This document shows, one piece after another, positions 22,938 to 33,953 of a stretch of DNA of 64,000 nt. This DNA comes from Przewalskia tangutica (lineage: Eukaryota; Streptophyta; Magnoliopsida; Solanales; Solanaceae), in the NCBI GenBank assembly GCA_029844215.1, contig CM056736.1, positions 54,931,562-54,995,561 of the forward strand. The letters run 5' to 3'. The notes under the pieces were generated by a model. That model worked only from the letters and a program-made list of their open reading frames with translations. It was not told where the DNA came from and searched no databases. The translations under genes were made by a program, and so were the position numbers. Position 1 is the stretch's first letter, and every line of letters starts with the position of its first letter.

Positions 22938-23616
22938 TGTTCTCGTCCCAGATTCTGTTCTCTGTCGTTGTCTTACCTAATCGGGAGACAAATTGATTCC
23001 TTAACTTAAGCAATTTGGGCTGGAAACGAAACTCTAATTTCCAGCAATGGGTTCCCCAACTACTTCAGAAAGTATTAGGACAGTGTTACGAGTAAACAAA
23101 GAGGTAAGAAACATGAATGCAGATGAGTACAGTAAGGTAAAGCAAAAGATAAAGATAAAGATCGATAAAATTTGAGTTGTTTGATTGATTGGATGTTTTT
23201 GTATATACAAATGATGTTTATATTTATAGTACAAAAAGGGAAAATATTGTACAAAAAAAAAGGGAAACTGTACAATCGTGCCCCCATGTCAGCAATCAAG
23301 TAACCCACTAAGTTCAATGGCCGACTATGGGGGAGGTGGTGCCGATTTTCTCGCCCTCTACTCTTCTTGCTCGGATAATGGCCCTTTCTTCGGCTGTTGT
23401 TGGCTGTTACCGCTTTTAGGGATCTAGAAACACTTTTGACTTCGTCGTTGCATTTGAGTGGATCCCAGTCGTACCTCTAACTAACAACTTCGGCTAATAT
23501 GCCTTGGCAGCCGATGAATTTATTGTAGTTGAGGGCTAGGAGTAAATTCGGCTCCGTAATAGTTCGGCTGTCACTGAATTTCGGCTAAACACTTCAATTA
23601 TTTTTTAGTGTTAACA
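22938..23616 (-). mobile_element. 5' LTR of the Tat-like element (679 bp)
   Basis: The minus strand reads TGTTAACACT at 23616 to GGGACGAGAACA at 22938. It contains repeated 'gccgaa/cggct' motifs. It matches the left LTR (17076-17575) over about 500 bp and carries an extra 160 bp at its 5' end, which the 3' LTR has lost. Confidence 0.8.
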
Positions 23617-23675
23617 AAAACTTAGAACAACATTCAAGAAATCTAATGAGTAAAATGTCGAGAAAATCGACTTAC

Positions 23676-23763
23676 ATAACCAGGTTTGAGTGAGAAAAGT
23701 AAAGCAACATCTTTGGACTTATGAGCAGACATTCTGTAGCGCATGTAAGGATCACAGCCCAAG
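23676..23763 (-). pseudogene. Reductase pseudogene, first surviving exon
   Basis: The minus strand reads LGCDPYMRYRMSAHKSKDVA and ends KPGY, with donor GTAAG at 23675-23671. The motif CDPYMR is diagnostic for this reductase family. The exon is cut at 23764, so the start codon and about 40-50 residues are gone. Confidence 0.85.
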
Positions 23764-23854
23764 CAGGGGCGGAGCTATATGGTGGCCAGGGGGGCCCGGG
23801 CTCCCCCTCAAATTTAAAATTTTCCTAGTGTACTACTAGTAATATTCATGATAT
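23764..23854. other. Junction fragment between the host gene and a retrotransposon relic
   Basis: About 90 bp begins caggggcggagct and contains a GC-rich 'ggggggcccgggctccccct' stretch. 'CAGGGGCGGAGC' resembles the ends of some plant hAT elements, but no second end or duplication is visible. It marks where both the reductase gene and the 5' part of the del-like element are lost. Confidence 0.35.
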
Positions 23855-24930
23855 ATGAGAGATGCAGTTCAACTGCTGACTAGATTAGTGGCAGGGCAGA
23901 CTCGCAGGCATGGATTAGGAATTGACAATAGATCGGATAGTTTGAGGATTCGTGACTTCTTAAGTTGTAATCCTCCAGAGTTTTTCGGGTCAAAGCCCGA
24001 GGATAATCCGCATGAGTTTATTCGGCAGCTACAACGTACATTGAGGATAATCAAGGCTTCTGAGACTGAGTCTGTTGAGTTGGCTTCATATCGATTACGG
24101 GATGTAGCTATTAATTGGTATGAGTCTTAGGAGTTATCTAGGGGAGAGAGTGCTCCTCCAGTAGTATGGGATGAGTTTACAGAGGCCTTCCTTGGCCACT
24201 TCATGCCTCCAGAGATGAGGAGAGCTAGAGTTGACAGATTCATACATTTGAGGCAGAATGGTATAAGCATTTGAGAGTATATTCTCGAGTTTGATTCGTT
24301 GGCTAGATATGCGCCTACTATTATAGCCGAGATGGCAGATAGAGTGCATCGTTATGTGATGGGACTGGATCGCTATTTGACTGATGGTTGTATGGCAGTG
24401 GCTCTTCAGCCAGGTATGGATATTTCTCGGATACAGGCATATGCACAAGGGGTAGAGGACGTCAGCCAGATAGGGATCACGACAGAGGCCAGCATAAGAG
24501 GGCTAGGTCGGCTGGATATTCTGGTGAGTTTCAAGGAGGGCAGCCTCATCAGCATGTTAGATATTCTTCTCGACCAGCGCAGAGTGCACCTTCACAGTTC
24601 CCAGGTAGGAGATTTGACCGCACAGGGTATTCGTGAGCCGGTCGAGCTCTGTGGCTTCAGTTCTGCATGAACAGGGGTTCTAGTCAGTCGAGGCCATTGT
24701 TGCCTCGGTGTGGTAGGTCCCATTTTGGGGAATGCCATTTTACTACAGGTGCTTGCTTTTCTTGCGGTCGGCAAGGCCATATAGAAGTGGTAAAGGTGGT
24801 ATGGCTCAGCCTACTGGATCGGTTGCTGGTTCATCTTCTTCTATAGCCATGCGCCCTGCAGGGCATGGTGTTCATATGCCAACAGGTCATGGTAGAGGTC
24901 GTGGCGGAGTTTCCAGTTCTTGCGGTCCCT
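23855..24930 (+). pseudogene. gag of the del-like element
   Basis: The frame reads MRDAVQLLTRLVAGQ, then PPEFFGSKPEDNPHEFIRQL, ETESVELASYRLRDVAINWY, EFTEAFLGHFMPPEMRRARV and EFDSLARYAPTIIAEMADRV, a Retrotrans_gag domain. In-frame stops occur at 24128 (TAG) and 24272 (TGA), with a frameshift near 24460. The nucleocapsid region still shows RCGRSHFGEC and CFSCGRQGH, but the last cysteine of the CCHC knuckle is lost in a small deletion near 24783. About 100 N-terminal residues are absent. Confidence 0.85.
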
Positions 24931-24983
24931 AGAACCGCATATATGCTTTGGCTAGTAGGTAGGATCAGGAGGCGTCACCAAAT

Positions 24984-27957
24984 GTGATTACAGTTCCGGT
25001 AGTTAATGAATTCCCAGATGTGTTCCCAGATGACCTTCCAGGTCTTCCTCCAGAATGGGAGATAGAGTTCACTATAGATATATTTCCAGGTACCCAACCC
25101 ATATCTTTTCCTCCTTATAGAATGACACCTGCAGAGTTGAAGGAGTTAAAAGAGAAACTGAGAGACTTGTTGGAAAAAGGCTTCGTCAGGCCTAGTACAT
25201 CACCTTGGGGAACACCTGTACTATTTGTAAGGAAGAAAGATGGGTCGCTGCGGATGTGTATTGATTATAGGCAGCTGAATAAAGTAACAATAAAGAACAG
25301 ATATCCCCTCCCCGGGATTGATGATTTATTTGACCAGTTGCAGGGTGCTAAGTGTTTTTCGAAGATAGACTTGCGGTCAGGTTATCATCATGTACGGGTA
25401 AAAGAGGCAGATATTCCGAAGACATCATTCAGGACCCGATACGGGAATTATGAGTTTAGAGTGATGTCTTTTGGGCTGACCAATGCTCCAACATTATTTA
25501 TGGATTTGATGAACTGATTATTTAAGCAATTCCTAGATATGTTCGTTATTGTATTTATTGATGATATTCTGGTTTATTCACGTTCAGAAGATGAGCATGC
25601 AGACCATTTGAGGGCGGTACTTAGGGTACTTCAGCACCAGAAGTTGTATGCCAAATTTTCTAAGTGCGAATTCTGGTTGACTTCAGTAGCATTCTTGGGG
25701 CATATTATTGGAGCGGACGGTATTCGGGTAGATACACAGAAGATTGAGGCAGTTAATACTTGGCCCAGACCAACGACCCCTACTGAGGTACGCAGTTTTC
25801 TGGGGCTAGCACGATATTACAGGAGATTTGTAGAAAAGTTTGCCTCGATTTCAGTGCCTTTAACAAGGCTAACTCAGAATGCAACTAAGTTCCAGTGGAC
25901 TGATGCTTGTGAGCAAAGCTTCCAGATGTTAAAAGACAAGTTGACTACGGCTTCAGTTCTAACTCTTTCCGATGGACCAGATGGTTATGTTATTTATTGT
26001 GATGCTTTGGGTATTGGATTAGGTTGTGTGTTGATGTAGCATGGTAGGGTTATAACTTATGCCTCCCGACAACTAAGGAAGCACAAGAAGAATTATCCTA
26101 CTCATGATTTGGAGTTAGCGGCAGTGATTCACGCTTTGAAGATATGGAGACATTATTTATATGGTGTTCATGTTAATGTTTATATGGATCACAAGAGTCT
26201 CCAATATATCTTTAAGCGGAAAGAGCTGAATTTACGACAGAGGCGGTGGCTAGAGTTACTAAAGGATTATGATGTTGATATTCTATACCATCCAGGGAAA
26301 GTAAATGTTGTAGCAGATACTCTTAGCCGTAAATCCATGGGTAGCTTGACGGATGTGCAGCCAGACAGAAAGGAGATGGTTCGTGAGATATACCGGCTAG
26401 CTAGCCTTGGAGTCCGTTTGGCTAATTCTGGAGATAGTGGAATTTTTGTTCGAGGAGTTGTTGAGTCCTCTATCATAGAAGAGGTAAAGAGATGTCAGTA
26501 CGAGGACCCTGTTCTGGCATGGTATAGAGATGCATCTCTTCGAAAGGAGAATACCATATCCGAGGTTGCACCTGACGGGGTGCTACGGTATGGTGGCAGA
26601 TTGTGTGTACCTGATGTTGCAGGGCTATGGCAACAGGTTATGGGAGAGGTATACTATGCCCGATATTCTGTTCATCCAGGGTCAATGAAGATGTATCATG
26701 ACCTCAGATGTTTGTATTGGTGGGATGACATGAAAAAAGATATAGTGGATTTTGTTGCTCAGTGCCCGAATTGTCAACAGGTTAAGGTTGAGCACCAAAA
26801 GCCTGGTGGATTACTGAAGGAGATAGAGATCCCAACTTGGAAATGGTAAGTGATTAATATGGACTTCATTACAGGCTTACCTCTCACTCAACGGAAGTAT
26901 GACTTCGTATGGGTTATTGTGGATAGGCTGACGTAATCAGCCTATTTTCTTCCAGTGAGGACTACTTATTCAGCTGAAGACTATGCGAGATTATAAATTA
27001 GGGAGATAGTGAGACTTCATGGGGTTCCCATATCTATTATATCGGACAGAGGAGCTCAATTTACAGCTAACTTTTGGAGATCGTTCCAGAAGGGATTAGG
27101 GACGCAGGTGGGTCGTAGCACGACATTTCATCCTCAGATTGATGGGCAGACTGAGCGTACTATTCAGACACTAGAGGATATGTTGCGTGCATGTATTATT
27201 GACTTCAGAGGCAGCTGGGATGATCATTTACCACTTATTGAGTTTGCTTATAATAATAGCTATCATTTTAATATCCAGATGACACCGTACGAGGCCTTAT
27301 ATGGGAGGAAGTGCATGTCACCTATCGGTTGGTTCGATGTAGGCGAGACTAAGTTAATCGGCCCCGACATGATTCAACAGGCTGTTGATAAGGTGGAGCT
27401 TATTCAGGAAAGATTATTGGCAGCCCAGAGTCGACATAAGTCATATGCAGATAATCGACGTCGACACTTAGAGTTTCAGGTTGGTGATTGGGTATTCCTG
27501 AAGGTGTCACCCATGAAGGGGGTGATGAGATTCGGTAAGAAGGGAAAGCTTATCCCGAGATACATTGGGCCCTTATCAGATTATTCGTAGGGTAGGCAAG
27601 GTTGCCTATGATCTGGACCTTCCATCTGATTTGGAAGTGGTGCATCCAGTCTTTCATGTATCGATGCTACGTAAATGTATTGGTGATCCTTCTAGAGTAT
27701 TCCCAGTAGATGATGTCCGGGTAACAGAGGAGTTGTCTTATGAAGAGAACCCTATAGCTCTTCTTGATCGCCAGGTTAGAAGGTTACGTACTAAGGATGT
27801 GTCTTCCGTCAAAGTATTATGGCAGAACAATAATAGGGAAGAGGTGACTTGGGAAGCAGAAAATGAAATAAAGAAGAAGTATCCTCACTTGTTCCTTATG
27901 TCTGCAGGTAATTCAATTCCTTACTTGACTATATTGTTTGGTAAACAATATCTATGA
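24984..27957 (+). pseudogene. pol of the del-like element (RT, RNase H, integrase, chromodomain)
   Basis: Order: RT with FVRKKDGSLRMCIDYRQLNK and SKIDLRSGYHHVRV; the catalytic FIDD at about 25554-25565; connection and RNase H with DALGIGLGCVLM and ELAAVIHALKIWRHYL; integrase with a zinc-binding H-H-C-C (VHPGSMKMYH ... CPNC), then the core with MDFITGLP, SDRGAQF and TERTIQTLEDML; and finally a chromodomain-like end (SVKVLW...EEVTWEAE...YPHLF). Stops: 25515 TGA, 26037 TAG, 26847 TAA, 26934 TAA and 26994 TAA; frameshift near 27565. The protease that should precede RT is deleted: gag-side sequence (DQEASPNVIT) joins VPVVNEFPDVFPD directly. The protein would copy and integrate the element, but this copy cannot. 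Confidence 0.9.
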
Positions 27958-28077
27958 TATATTGTGGCCATGTGATACATCTTTAGGTTTGTTGAATATA
28001 GGTTGGTAGGTATAGTTATAGAAGAGACTATGCCAAAAATTTTATAGCATAAGATCTATTATGAACATTCGGTTTCT

Positions 28078-28090
28078 AAGGGGGGAAGGA
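28078..28090 (+). other. Polypurine tract
   Basis: aaggggggaagga lies directly before the LTR start TGTTACACCTCG at 28091 and just after a remnant of the 'gaacattcg' segment. It is the plus-strand priming site of the del-like element. Confidence 0.85.
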
Positions 28091-29200
28091 TGTTACACCT
28101 CGTAATTTTAGGACAATAAGTTGAGAACGTAATTAAGAAAATAAGATTCGAATATTGGAAATTAGTATACAAAAGAATGTAATCCCAGAATAATTTTGGA
28201 TACAACAAATGTGGTATGGTCTAAGTGTCGTGTATAATAAAAATTAGGACATGAAATTTTCAGGTTTAAATAGGATAGATTATATGGGAGATTGATCTAT
28301 TAATTGTGGGATTAATTTTAGTGGATGGAATAATAATAAGTGGGAACTAGTGGACATTTATGGGGACTTGTTCTCCCACGCGTGGAACAAGAAGGCAACA
28401 TGCCAATTAAATTTCAGCTTATATCCAAATGTCTCTCATTTCCCCACCCCTATTTCGAAAACCACTCCCTCAACCTCCCTTCTCTCTTCCCCTCCCACAT
28501 ATTTTCGATTCTCCCCATCTTCCATAGCCAAGTTAGAGACTAAAACAACTTCTTCTTCCAAGAATTAAGCTATTACTAAGTTTTAAGCCAAGGTAAACTC
28601 CTAAAACAGTGGGTCACGGTAATCTGCCCACCGAAACTGCCCAGAAAACTTTAGAATTGAAGATGAACTATTTGGAAGAAAAGCATGCAAGTAAGATGGT
28701 TTTAAACTCTTAAGGAATGCATGCATGTCATTGTAACTTGAAGAAATGGTGCAAATTGGAGCAGTGAGTACCGAAATCAAGTAGGGACTGTTTTGGCTAA
28801 GTTGAGGTAAGATTCCTTCTTCTTATAGAGTAATTGGAAGTTAAATGATGTTGTAGTAAGAGATGAACTCATGTTAAAGAGAAACTGCAAGTAAGAAAAT
28901 GCATGTGATTGTTTGGTGTTGTAGTTGAGCCGATGGGAGTGTCTTTACCGATTTGGGACTGTTTTAGTTACATTGGGTTTGATTATTGTTGTTGTTATCA
29001 TTTTCATTGATTGCATGCTAAAATTGAAGGAAATCTTGATATTTAAAGTTATAGTTGTTCATATGAAAGTGTTGAAATATGAGATTGAATTTTAAGGAAT
29101 TATGAGAAGAGTTATGGAATTATGATATGTTGTGGCCGAGACATTCACGTAATTGTTGGGCATGTTGTGTTGTATTTAGGGGTTGTTTTGTTGAGTTAGA
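28091..29200 (+). mobile_element. 3' LTR of the del-like element, first part
   Basis: It starts TGTTACACCTCGTAA and is related to the LTR at 36589 and 56053 (TGTTACATCTCGTAA). It is interrupted after 29200 by a solo LTR and resumes at 32422. Only about 1.36 kb of the LTR is in the window. ORFs at 28340-28568 lie within it and have no recognisable product. Confidence 0.85.
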
Positions 29201-32200
29201 TGTCACGACCCGACCCCGGGCCCGTGACTGGTGCCTTACCCCGGGCACCCTAGTGATACAACATCAGAGAAAATCAGCGGAAATAAAAACTTACACATGA
29301 AACAAGATATACAATAAGAAAAAAAATAGGCTAACCAAAACGGTCACCTTTCTGCATATATATAAAAATTGTTTAAACCTGAACAGTTACATCCCTTTTA
29401 CAAACCCTGCCCACAACAGTACTACAGACCTCTAAGAATGTAACCACAACTACGACGGGACAGGGCCCCGCCATACCCCTGAATGTAAGTACCTACAACG
29501 ACAGGGGACTATACCAAAAGATAAGCCTCCGGAGAAACGGAGCTTCCCAAAATGCTGAACTGTGATCCTATGAGCGAGGATCAACAATCGTGTACTCTAC
29601 CTACGCAGATGAACGCACCCAAGGAGGTCGATAACAGGTACCAAGTATGTGAAACTGTAAAGTACAGAAATAAAATCATAACATTTCAAAACCAATTACA
29701 AATACGTACGAACAACCAATTTAACTGCACATAGTGCCACAACATAAACAAGAGCAAAATAGATATAACGTAACTGGTCTTTTCTAGGCCGCTAATGATC
29801 GAAGCAAGGCCAATCGCCCATAGTATCATTATGCGAGCCTAATCCTGGAACTCCCGCAGTCCGCATAGACCACCTAGGTCCGCATGAGGTATTCCTCGCA
29901 TCGGGGGTAGCTAACCCGCGACATCATCCTGGACCCCCGAAGTCCGTATAGTCACCTGGACCGCATGAGGTATTCCTCGCATCGGCGTAACACACCCGGA
30001 GTGATCAATCCTGGAACTCCCGCAGCTCCGCATAGGTCGCATGTACCCGCATGAGGTATTCCTCGCATCGAGGGTGGAAAATCCTCGGCATCATAACAAG
30101 TCAGGGGGGTATGTGATATAATACCAGTACAACAGGCTTATCGTTTAACAACGTAAGCACAACAAGAATAACCCACTTACACAAACATCACAAGACACTA
30201 ACACACGTAGCATCATAACATGTTTACTTATCAAACCAACAAGAAAGTATTACAAGGCTATCACAAGACAACATAGTCAAGTTACTCACACAAAAGTCAC
30301 ACGATACCCGTAGTATCAAAATTGAGTAACTATCTTTTAAGTAAACCAAAACAATTTTCATACATTCTTTTTAAACCAATCTTAAGACAAAAGCATGCCT
30401 TCCTTTTTTAAACCATTTTAAGACAAAACCATGCCTTCCTTTAAAACAAAGACACTTTTTCCTTTTTAAAGTCAAGTAGCAATATACTTTTTAAACCAAG
30501 TGTCTTACTCTTTTAAAAACAAGTAACCTATACCTTTAAATCAAGTTACTTCTCCTTTCCCAAAATCAAGTTTTTTATAAGTCAAGTCTCTTTACTTTCA
30601 AAAATCAGGCTCTTAATCATTAAATCATATCTTTTAAGGAAACCAACCTCCAACCTTTAAATGTCAAGTTATCATTTTAAATCCAATGATAAAATCATTC
30701 TTTTGTTTTCATAAAGTCGTTATAAATAACTTCCCATAAAGCTATTATAACACTTTATGTTTTAAACCAACCAAGGACAACTATTCTTATTTTCGAAATC
30801 AAGATAACTTTATTCTTTAAAAGACCACACACCCATTACTCATGAGTGAGGTTTTACAACTTTTTAACATAATTCAAGTCCTTAATATTTCATAACAAGT
30901 CACTTAACTTTGGAATCAAGTCAAGGACACAAAAGGAAAATCAAATTCCTTTAAACACACATGCGTCTACCGCACTATATATATTTCACAAATATCATGC
31001 TAGAAAGGATAGGAAGAGGTTCACATACCTCGCGACGATTATCGACAAAAAGCAAAAAGCTCCAAAGATCAGAACTCGCTAGCCTTGTCCACCCTTCAAG
31101 TAGAATACGCTACTCGTAGTACTTCCACCTAAAAAGCCACAAAACGTCTATCAACTTTTCGATCTCTTGGTAGCACAATTCCAAGCACAAGGTCATTATT
31201 CTACGGAAAATTCGCAGCACCTCCCCCCCCCCCGTAACCACATAAATCTCTTCCTCTATCAAGGCCCGCTACCCAGCCAACAACTCCAAGGGGGGGGGGG
31301 GGGTACACGTCTAACCGGACGTGTATAATTCTACTCCACAATAATACTACAAGTCTATTGTAAATACAGTCCAATGTAAATACAGTTCAATTCTTATCAA
31401 TACTCATTCTATATATAGTATACTCAACTATACATTACTACAACATGTAATTTTCCAATTACAATAGGGGGATAAAGATCATTACCTCGATAAGCCCAAA
31501 ATTATCCAAGATTTATAAGTCGAACCTGAGCAACGTTTAGCTCCAATTCCTTATGCTCCAACCCGATCCAAGCAACCCTTAGAAGTTTCTAAACAACTTA
31601 TCTTAACACTTCAACTCCAAAAAGTGAAGAACACTTAGGCTTAAACCATGGCAAGTTTCGGCCAAGGGGGGGATTCTAGGGCTAGGGGTGTGAAATCTTT
31701 TCCAACTCTTGGTACATATCTTCCTAACACCCTAAGGAAGAATACTTATAAGTTTAAGGATTTTTGGACAACTTTTGGCTAAGGGGGAGGGCTTAAAACT
31801 GAGGGCTCACAACAAGGGAAGGGAGGGAATTTTCAAGACTTGAAATATCTAAGTGTGGAATGAATGAAGTCTTGCAAGCTTAAGGGTCTATTTATAGAGA
31901 ATTCAATGGCCAAGATCTAGGCAAGTGTGTGGTGTAGATTGGGGACATGTGGGTGTGGGTTCTACCAACCACATGTCCACCACAACTTTGGGACAAGTGG
32001 CTAGCCACTTGTCCACTAAAAAAAAAACGTCCAAGACACTTGTCTTTCTACCATTCGGCCAACATGGCCACATGGGGGTGACACGTGTCGCCCCCCTACT
32101 TGTCCAAAATATTTCGTCTTCCGAAAATATCCGTAATACCACAAATTTCAAAAATAAAGTGGGCACTACAACCGTAAATTCCTCCCGCGGGCCCCACGTG

Positions 32201-32416
32201 ACCAATTTCCGGAAATAAAATTCCATAATTCTCAATTATCCCAAAAAGTCCGAATACCAAATCTGGGAATCCAATTCCCAATAACGAACCTTTTTCCTTC
32301 ACAAAATCCGGAAACTTTTCCGTCGAAAAATCACATCTTTCTTTCTTTCCAAAATTACTGTCGTATTCTCGCACGTACGTCCCCACATACATACCCTGGA
32401 ACTACGGGGTGTAACA
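29201..32416 (-). mobile_element. Solo LTR with TSD ttaga (3.2 kb)
   Basis: On the minus strand it runs from TGTTACACCCCG (32416) to GGGTCGTGACA (29201). The 5 bp duplication ttaga is present on both sides (29196-29200 and 32417-32421), and there is no internal region. It carries a TATAAATA box (complement of 31889-31896), a covariant form of the dyad (TGCG-TCTAC-CGCA, 30962-30974), 'ccgcatgaggtattcctcg' repeats (29870-30080) and paired 'cataaag..gttataa' repeats (30715-30755). It arose by LTR-LTR recombination after insertion into the del-like 3' LTR. Confidence 0.92.
31889..31896 (-). promoter_or_regulatory. LTR TATA box
   Basis: The minus strand reads CTATAAATAG, about 520 bp inside the solo LTR, at a position comparable to the TATA boxes of the related LTRs. 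Confidence 0.55.
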
Positions 32417-32421
32417 TTAGA

Positions 32422-32676
32422 ATACTAGAAATTCAGTTATAAAGATGCATGTACATTGTGGTAGTTGCTAATATATGTTCTAAAGGAATAAAGGTATTGA
32501 AAGATTTTACATTGCACTCTTGATGTTGTTGGAACATGGACTGTCTTTAAGGGTTGTTTTAATGTGGTTAAAGGGGCGAGATTAACATGAGAAATAGGTG
32601 TATGAATCACCTTGGTTGTTGTGGTTGATGTACTCCATGGACGTAAAAAGAAAGAATGTATAACGATGGCGTATAT
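32422..32676 (+). mobile_element. 3' LTR of the del-like element, second part
   Basis: It continues the LTR after the solo LTR and its duplicated ttaga, and aligns with the region around 38000-38210 of the related LTR. It is cut at 32677 by the Athila-like element. Confidence 0.75.
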
Positions 32677-33953
32677 TGTTAGCCAATTTTCCAAATGCTT
32701 AACGCAAGTGTACGTATCGTTATAAGTAATATAATCTGTAAGACCGAATATCGTCCACAGAGACTGGTTTTCAATTATCGAACATCTACTCTATGTTATC
32801 TATTTGGCTAACGATAGTTTGTTTGGGTTTATCTATGAACTAGCTAGAGTAATTGCAAAAATTAAACTAAGTAAGCTTTGGTTTAAATCAGTTATGGTGG
32901 AAATAGGGCTTCCAATCTCCTCAACTATCCACTCTTTCGCGTGTTAATGCAATGCTAATGATTATTCTTCTTATTAAGATAACATGTTAACTAATTTGTC
33001 ATCATATTCCGGTTAGGACATACGAGAGCTCAACCTTGTGTAGAAACCTTCTATATTTCTATGATAGATTTTACCATACAAGAGGATTAAGAACAATAAC
33101 CTTAAATACTACATAAGTATCGGGGTACTTTCCTCCACGATTTTAACCTATGTCTAAACAACTACAGCATATTCAAATCTCCCCTCTCGAATCTCGATTC
33201 GAAATCATATAAGTGATGACAATTAATGGTCAGTTAATTATCAAGCAATCAAAACAATATTGAATAGATCTTAATCTACTGAAGAAGAAATCAATAACTA
33301 TGCATTAACTATATGAAAGAGTTTCAAGAAGATTCAATTGAAAAACCCTACTAAAGTAATTAGCTCCTAAACATTATCATGTCAAGAACTAATTCAATAT
33401 CCAACATGAACTGAATTGAAAATAAAGAAATGAAAAGAAAATACTTAGAACCAGGTCTCCAATCTTATAGCCTCCAAAAGTTGTGTTGTAATGTGAGATG
33501 ATATGTGATAGGTCCTCCCTAAAATCTGTCCCAAGGGTTTATTTATATTGTCAAAAACGTGTGTCTTGGACCCTTTTGCCTCTTGCCAATTCTATTTCGG
33601 ATTGGAAATTCCCGCATCGGCACCGCGGTCCTGCAAAATGGCACCGCGGCCGGAAAGTATCGCGCTTCTCGCATCATGGCACCACGGTCCCGCACCCGAT
33701 CCGCGTCCCCGCATCCGGCATCACGGTCCTGCGGTCTTTCTTCCTGATCTGCCAACTTTCGTCCTTTTTGTTTCGGGAGCTCCTTTCCTGCCCTTTCTGT
33801 CCACTTTTATCTTCTTTTTGCCATTTTCCCATTTAGAACCGCTGCAGCTCAAAAGAAGGAAAAAAAACTCTAACACTATACTAAACACAAACGAAATGAG
33901 TAAAATACTAACTAAAAATGACTCAAAAAGTGAATATAAAATATGCCTAATAA
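32677..33953 (-). mobile_element. 3' LTR of the minus-strand Athila-like element
   Basis: It aligns with the reverse complement of 60621-61845: 'tatttggctaacgata', 'ggtggaaatagggcttcca', 'ctcctcaactatccactc' and 'taaaaatgactcaaaa'. The left end is TGTTAGCC at 32677; the right end is at about 33953, followed by the purine tract. It has a TATAAATA box (complement of 33540-33547) and GC-rich 'ggcaccgcgg' motifs (33620-33735). Confidence 0.8.

Larger units (their letters stand above)
17076..23616 (-). mobile_element. Tat-like Ty3/gypsy retrotransposon with deleted pol
   Basis: On the minus strand the order is 5' LTR (23616-22938), primer site, gag (22836 to about 20167), protease (20163-19144), a remnant of the integrase C-terminus (18752 to about 18440), a 3' region with an antisense ORF, and the 3' LTR (17575-17076). 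RT, RNase H and the integrase core are absent, so the element is defective. The flanks are aaaca on the left and aaaac on the right, so the expected duplication is not clean. It sits in intron 1 of the reductase pseudogene. Confidence 0.85.
13822..23763 (-). pseudogene. NADPH-dependent 2-alkenal / double-bond reductase pseudogene
   Basis: The exons on the minus strand match the medium-chain reductase family (zinc-independent, leukotriene B4 12-hydroxydehydrogenase-like) that reduces the alpha,beta double bond of reactive carbonyls in the cytosol. Pieces in order: 23763-23676 (CDPYMRYRM...), 16250-16073 (GVAKV...WGMTGWEDYS), 15955-15807 (nucleotide-binding AAGGVGQLVGQLAK), 15731-15646 (LLKSKLGFDDAFNY) and 14199-13822 (YFENIGG...MEGF...VEDIADGLENA). 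Splice sites GT/AG are recognisable at most junctions. Damage: the N-terminus is missing at 23764; about 15 codons are deleted in the third piece; there is a TGA in the fourth and a frameshift near 14080 in the last. Intron 1 holds a 6.5 kb retrotransposon and a MITE, and the last intron a SINE and a hAT element. It is not expected to give a functional enzyme. Confidence 0.85.
23855..32676 (+). mobile_element. del/Tekay-like Ty3/gypsy element, 5'-truncated
   Basis: It contains a gag relic, a pol relic, a purine tract and a 3' LTR that starts at 28091. There is no 5' LTR or primer site: the element begins inside gag. The 3' LTR is split by a solo LTR (29201-32416) and cut at 32676/32677 by an Athila-like element, so the remainder presumably lies beyond the window. 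Confidence 0.85.

Noticed and set aside
23764..23800. CAGGGGCGGAGCT as the end of a hAT transposon
   Set aside because: Only one end is visible and no 8 bp duplication or second inverted end was found, so I left it as a junction fragment.
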